In this document: one piece after another, positions 9,240-12,355 of the stretch | How positions within the stretch are numbered: the stretch's first letter is position 1 | Layout of the letters: each line of letters begins with the position of its first letter | From: Pseudomonadota bacterium | Lineage (GTDB): Bacteria > Pseudomonadota > Gammaproteobacteria > Halothiobacillales > Halothiobacillaceae | Direction: 5' to 3' | Length of the DNA: 12,355 nt | Assembly: GCA_021795795.1 (NCBI GenBank) | Contig: JAJYPA010000218.1 | Location: 1-12,355 of the forward strand | Program-made: the position numbers and the translations under genes | The notes under the pieces: model-generated | What the model was told of the DNA's origin: nothing | Database searches by the model: none | What the model saw: only the letters and a program-made list of their open reading frames with translations

Positions 9240-10573
9240 AGGTAAGCCTCATCGTTTTCGATGATATGCTCGTCTAATACGCGGATTTCGCCAGATATAA
9301 GTTTAGGTAGAAGTGTGTCGCGAGTTTTGCTGAGATAATTTTGAAATTTTGATATATGCTTGGTTTCTTTCCAGAAGATGGTGCCTAATAGCTCATAATG
9401 ATCTAAAATATTGCGGGGTGGCAAAACAATTTGAAGATTTGATATTTCACTTTTAGAAAATCCTGCCTGAACAGCCTTTGAGCTTGCGCCCTGTAAATAA
9501 TCGTAAAATGAATTTGATGATACCACTTGGAAAGCAAATTCACTTCCTATTGATTTTGGCTCTAGCTTCATTAAAGCAACATTATATGCACCAGATAACC
9601 CCCTACATACACGCCCTAGAGAATCCTTCTGTTTGTCACCAGAAGCTGAACCATAACGCCCAATTAGAATGTCATCTTCAGTAACGCACTTAAGACGCGA
9701 AGAATTTTTAACATACGTCATGTGTGAATCAGTAGAAAAATCGCGAATTTGTAATAGCCTTACGTAACCCTCAAGCGGTTCGTCTACAAATGTTGACGCT
9801 GGCGGTTGAGCACCCCCCTTGAGATCACAAACATCAAGAAAAGATGAAATCACCCACCCATCAGGAATTTCCCCCAATTCCGAGTCCACCAGCCTATCCG
9901 GGAACAGGTCCAGAATCTCGGGCGTGAGCTTCAGCCGCTTGCAGATGCTTTCCGGGGATTCCCCGGCCATCTTGGCGCGTACAGGGTCGAAGTCCACGAA
10001 CCACGACTGGAAGATGGCCTGTGCCATGGCTTCCAGGGTCTTCGCCGTCTTACGGTTGTTCTCGATCTTGTCGTCCAGGGTGCCCAGGATGTGGGCGATG
10101 CGGCGTTGCTCATTTTTGTTATTGGGCACACACAATGGTGCCTTTGTCATGGTCGACGCACTGGCATTTGGTTGAGCCGACTTGTCGCCGAGAACCGCGC
10201 GAATAAAAGTCCAGAAGTTGTCTGACCTTAGATAGTAGGAAAGAAAGCGCGAATCGAAGTTAGGCTTCGATTGCAACCGAACCAAATAAGACGCAAACAC
10301 GGCAGACGGTGGTTTCTTCACATAAGCGCTTGCACCTGTCGATGCACCAGTTCGGGCTAACACGATATCCCCATCATGAAGCCTGTACTTAGCAAGCGTT
10401 GCTTCGTCCGCGTCAACGTGCGGTACTGTGTTCCAGTCAATGTGCCCTGAAACAATATCCGTAATCCGAAGAAAATATGGCCCATTTTGGTGATCTGCCG
10501 CTGATGCTGTGAGTCCATAGTCAATCGAACTACATGCATCTGCTAGTGTGCACTTGAGCCACTCACCCCCCAT
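9236..10573 (-). CDS. hsdS: Type I restriction enzyme, S (DNA specificity) subunit
   Basis: HsdS of 445 residues, the usual size. It reads the two halves of the bipartite target site for both methylation and restriction. Target recognition domain 1 is about residues 1-150. The central conserved helix (spacer) is at 152-200 and contains EQRRIAHILGTLDDKIENN and AIFQSWFVDFDPVRAKM. Target recognition domain 2 is at 235-390 and begins with LGEIPDGW. The distal conserved helix is at 391-433 and ends with DTLLPKLISGEIRV. I start it at the ATG at 10573, because AGGAGG at 10581-10586 stands 7 nt before it; a TTG at 10579 is only one base from that site. The start overlaps the end of a 53-residue ORF by 11 nt, and the stop overlaps the HEPN-like gene by ATGA. 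Composition is mosaic: the central helix is GC-rich, while the second recognition domain and distal helix are AT-rich. This fits domain exchange. Confidence 0.95.
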   Translation of the reverse strand: MGGEWLKCTLADACSSIDYGLTASAADHQNGPYFLRITDIVSGHIDWNTVPHVDADEATLAKYRLHDGDIVLARTGASTGASAYVKKPPSAVFASYLVRLQSKPNFDSRFLSYYLRSDNFWTFIRAVLGDKSAQPNASASTMTKAPLCVPNNKNEQRRIAHILGTLDDKIENNRKTAKTLEAMAQAIFQSWFVDFDPVRAKMAGESPESICKRLKLTPEILDLFPDRLVDSELGEIPDGWVISSFLDVCDLKGGAQPPASTFVDEPLEGYVRLLQIRDFSTDSHMTYVKNSSRLKCVTEDDILIGRYGSASGDKQKDSLGRVCRGLSGAYNVALMKLEPKSIGSEFAFQVVSSNSFYDYLQGASSKAVQAGFSKSEISNLQIVLPPRNILDHYELLGTIFWKETKHISKFQNYLSKTRDTLLPKLISGEIRVLDEHIIENDEAYL

Positions 10574-10724
10574 ACACAAGCCTCCTCAGATTGGCCTCGG
10601 TCGCGGATGAATCTCGTACCACAAGCTTGCCTTGTCGCAATGCTGCGAGTAATCCCTCTGTCAGGACGCCGCTCTCTTGATGAAAGCGTTTCCCGAAGAA
10701 GCATTTGTTTTCGTTATTTGCCAA
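10563..10724 (-). CDS. Small 53-residue ORF before hsdS, TTG start, function unknown
   Basis: I read this ORF directly on the minus strand. It fills the whole space between the DUF4926-type gene and hsdS. It starts at TTG (10724), with AAGGTGG at 10732-10738 exactly 7 nt upstream, begins 2 nt after the previous stop codon, and ends inside hsdS with an 11-nt overlap. The product starts MANNENKCFFGKRF, continues with an amphipathic stretch (TEGLLAALRQGKLVV) and ends ATEANLRRLVYGG. It has no membrane segment and no family I recognise. The tight packing and good ribosome site argue for a real gene that couples translation into hsdS. It could also be the surviving tail of a larger lost gene. It is too short for composition to prove coding. 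Confidence 0.55.
   Translation of the reverse strand: MANNENKCFFGKRFHQESGVLTEGLLAALRQGKLVVRDSSATEANLRRLVYGG
10581..10586 (-). promoter_or_regulatory. Shine-Dalgarno site that fixes the hsdS start
   Basis: Perfect AGGAGG on the minus strand, 7 nt before the ATG at 10573. It leaves only one base before the in-frame TTG at 10579, so the TTG is not the start. The site lies inside the 3' end of the 53-residue ORF, so translation of that ORF runs through it. Confidence 0.8.
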
Positions 10725-10726
10725 AG

Positions 10727-10948
10727 CTACACCACCTTCACATGCGACACATCCCTTGCCGAGACAGGTCGGATTTCATTCTCTGTCAAGGTCAGCACCC
10801 CCAGAGGGTCACCGGTCAGTGTGACAAACTCGACCTCAAAGGCTTTGCCGCCCTCATGTATGAACACCACGGACCCTACATCGCCTTTCACCAGCCCTTC
10901 ATCGGGGTAGTCTTTCACCAGAATGACGGTATCCATTTCCTGAATCAT
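10727..10948 (-). CDS. DUF4926-type small protein
   Basis: Protein of 73 residues starting MIQEMDTVILVKDYP, then GLVKGDVGSVVFIHEGG, AFEVEFVTLTGDPLG and LTENEIRPV. The sequence is mostly beta strand, with the pattern of DUF4926: an initial D-x-V-x-L, then G-L-x-x-G-x-x-G-x-V-V, then the VEF strand. The molecular function of this family is not established. As I recall, its members often sit beside DUF6883 genes, and no such partner is seen here. I chose the ATG at 10948 over an upstream frame opening at 11071 because it has an AGG site 7 nt before it and matches the family length. It sits 34 bp after the 88-residue ORF and 2 bp before the 53-residue ORF, all in the same direction, between hsdM and hsdS. 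A gene at this place is unusual, since hsdM and hsdS normally touch or overlap. Confidence 0.75.
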   Translation of the reverse strand: MIQEMDTVILVKDYPDEGLVKGDVGSVVFIHEGGKAFEVEFVTLTGDPLGVLTLTENEIRPVSARDVSHVKVV

Positions 10949-10982
10949 GACATTACCTGACGAGATATTGCTTGATTGGCTT

Positions 10983-11249
10983 TCATTCAGGCGTCTGCGA
11001 TTTTCCCAGGGCATCAATAGCGTCCTGTATTTTAATACTTGCACGGTCGATAATATCCAGCAATCCTTCATCCTCTCTAAACATTGCCAATTCCTCTGTA
11101 TTGAGCATTATACTCAGGTGGTTTAGTCGCTCTCTTAGAGCCTCTATTGTCATATCGTTTGTATCTTCGAGAGCGATCAGGCAATCAATTAATTCGCCCC
11201 TGTTGGTAATTTTGTTTTCTTTACAGCATTCTGATAGTGATCCATTCAT
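10983..11249 (-). CDS. Small helical protein of 88 residues, function unknown
   Basis: The protein starts MNGSLSECCKENKITN and is acidic and almost wholly helical. It has heptad-like stretches (IEALRERLNHLSIML, then IIDRASIKIQDAIDAL), so a small helical bundle or dimer is likely. It has no membrane segment, no DNA-binding motif I can name and no recognised family. The start is the ATG at 11249, where GAGGA at 11257-11261 stands 7 nt upstream; a GTG at 11279 in the same frame lacks such a site. It lies 33 bp after hsdM and 34 bp before the DUF4926-type gene and reads in the operon direction. It is AT-richer than hsdM. It could be a partner of the DUF4926-type protein, for example in a small two-gene module, but that is only inferred from position. 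Confidence 0.7.
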   Translation of the reverse strand: MNGSLSECCKENKITNRGELIDCLIALEDTNDMTIEALRERLNHLSIMLNTEELAMFREDEGLLDIIDRASIKIQDAIDALGKSQTPE

Positions 11250-11282
11250 GTGCGTATCCTCATGTGTGAATTGTTGCACAAG

Positions 11283-12355
11283 CTACAGTTCATACCCCAA
11301 CACCCGAAAATTCTTCCGCATCTCCTCTTCCAGCCGCCGTCCTTCCGCCAACTGCGCGGACAGTTCCTGGGTCAGCCGGTCCATCTTCTCTTCAAAGGGT
11401 TCCCCGTCATCCTCCTTGGCGGCAGCCCCCACATAGCGCCCCGGCGTCAGGACGTGACCGTTCTTGCGGATTTCATCGAGGCTGGCCGCCTTGCAGAAGC
11501 CGGGAACGTCTTCGTATTCCCCGTCCCCGTCACCCCGCCAGTTATGGTACGTATCGGCGATCTTCTGGATGTCCTCGTCGGACAGTTCCCGATGGGTGCG
11601 GTCGGCCATGAAGCCCAGGTTGCGGGCGTCGATGAACAGCACTTCGCCGTTGCGCTCAAAGAGTTCCTTGCCGCTCATGCCGCGCCCGTCATCCCGGTTC
11701 TTCGCCAGGAACCAGAGACAGACCGGAATCTGGGTGCTGTAGAAAAGCTGGCCGGGTAAGGCGACCATGCAGTCCACCAGATCCGCTTCGATGAGATTCT
11801 TGCGGATTTCACCCTCGCCGCTGGTGTTGGACGACATGGACCCGTTCGCCAGCACGAAACCCGCAATGCCGTAGGGGGCCAGGTGGTGGACCATGTGCTG
11901 CACCCAGGCGAAGTTGGCGTTGCCCGCAGGCGGTGCGCCGTACTGCCAGCGTTTGTCGTCCCGCAACAGGTCGCCGCCCCAATCGGATATGTTGAATGGG
12001 GGATTGGCGAGGATGTAATCGGCCCGCAGGTCGGGATGCAGGTCTTTGTGAAAGGTGTCCGCCGCTTCCGGTCCCAGATCCGCCTCGATGCCGCGAATGG
12101 CCAGATTCATGAGGGCCAGCTTCCAGGTGTTGGGGTTGGATTCCTCGCCATAGACGCTGATGTCGCCCACCTTGCCGCCGTGGGCCTCGATGAACCTTTC
12201 GCTTTGTACGAACATGCCGCCGGACCCGCAACAGGGGTCATAGATGCGACCCTTGTATGGGGCCAGCATGGTGACCAGCACGCGCACTACGGAAGCCGGG
12301 GTGTAGAACTCACCGCCGCGCTTGCCTTCGGCGCTGGCAAAGCGCCCCAGGAAGT
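11283..12355 (-). CDS. hsdM: Type I restriction-modification N6-adenine methyltransferase, M subunit (5' end outside window)
   Basis: The visible C-terminal 356 residues are about two thirds of a usual HsdM of around 500. The frame runs out through the right edge, reading [19 protein letters not shown] before the apparent first start codon at 12287; that codon is therefore an internal GTG. The protein methylates adenine in both halves of the target site using S-adenosylmethionine, as a dimer bound to HsdS. Motif I, which binds the cofactor, is DPCCGSGG at about 12216-12239. The catalytic motif IV is NPPF at 11994-12005, followed by NISDWGG. The region with [20 protein letters not shown] is also typical of the family. 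The C-terminal tail is a coiled-coil-like helix ([27 protein letters not shown]), as expected for contact with HsdS. The gene is GC-rich and intact as far as it can be seen. It is the first visible gene of the operon, so the promoter is outside the window. Confidence 0.97.
   Translation of the reverse strand, partial: FLGRFASAEGKRGGEFYTPASVVRVLVTMLAPYKGRIYDPCCGSGGMFVQSERFIEAHGGKVGDISVYGEESNPNTWKLALMNLAIRGIEADLGPEAADTFHKDLHPDLRADYILANPPFNISDWGGDLLRDDKRWQYGAPPAGNANFAWVQHMVHHLAPYGIAGFVLANGSMSSNTSGEGEIRKNLIEADLVDCMVALPGQLFYSTQIPVCLWFLAKNRDDGRGMSGKELFERNGEVLFIDARNLGFMADRTHRELSDEDIQKIADTYHNWRGDGDGEYEDVPGFCKAASLDEIRKNGHVLTPGRYVGAAAKEDDGEPFEEKMDRLTQELSAQLAEGRRLEEEMRKNFRVLGYEL

Noticed and set aside
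10607..10960. Plus-strand open frame of 117 codons opposite the DUF4926-type gene
   Set aside because: It overlaps two minus-strand ORFs with good ribosome sites and runs against the operon. Its product shows no recognisable pattern.
10972..11436. Plus-strand open frame of 154 codons across the 88-residue ORF and the hsdM end
   Set aside because: The product is Ser-rich, low-complexity and antisense to hsdM. It is a shadow.
11250..11759. Plus-strand open frame of 169 codons opposite hsdM
   Set aside because: It lies fully antisense to well-supported HsdM sequence and shows no domain features.
12285..12287. GTG at 12287 as the start of hsdM
   Set aside because: The upstream codons to the window edge encode the conserved family sequence ending [11 protein letters not shown], so the gene continues outside the window.

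Overview
This 12.4-kb window looks like part of a bacterial genomic defence island, most likely chromosomal and probably proteobacterial. That guess rests on moderately high GC in the conserved genes, clear Shine-Dalgarno sites and typical gene families; the species cannot be named from the sequence. No tRNA, rRNA, insertion sequence or CRISPR array was seen. Coding density is very high: the only gaps between genes longer than 40 bases are 68, 132 and 136 bases.

Left part, plus strand. The 3' portion of a tyrosine recombinase (integrase) gene runs in from the window edge and suggests an integrated mobile element. It is followed after 68 bp by a 1230-residue protein with an N-terminal SIR2-like NADase domain and a long helical C-terminal part. 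This resembles the defence-associated sirtuins (DSR), which deplete NAD+ on phage infection.

Centre and right, minus strand, so read from right to left. A type I restriction-modification operon runs hsdM (5' end outside the window), three small ORFs (88, 73 and 53 residues), hsdS, a small membrane-anchored HEPN-like protein, then hsdR. The 73-residue ORF is a DUF4926-type protein. The 53-residue ORF starts at TTG and fills the hsdM-side gap before hsdS. hsdS, the HEPN gene and hsdR are joined by two ATGA overlaps, so they are very probably translated together. 136 bp after hsdR, in the same direction, lies a stand-alone caspase/CHAT-like cysteine protease of 213 residues, convergent with the SIR2 gene.

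How it may work together (inference). The HsdM/HsdS/HsdR complex would methylate self DNA and cut foreign DNA. The extra gene between hsdS and hsdR sits where the anticodon nuclease gene prrC sits in the EcoprrI locus, and it carries an R-x4-H HEPN RNase motif but no ATPase. It could be a membrane-tethered RNase that guards the restriction complex. The SIR2 NADase and the caspase-like protease would be further abortive-infection layers. The AT-rich second half of hsdS and the HEPN gene form one block between GC-rich neighbours, which suggests that they were acquired as a unit.
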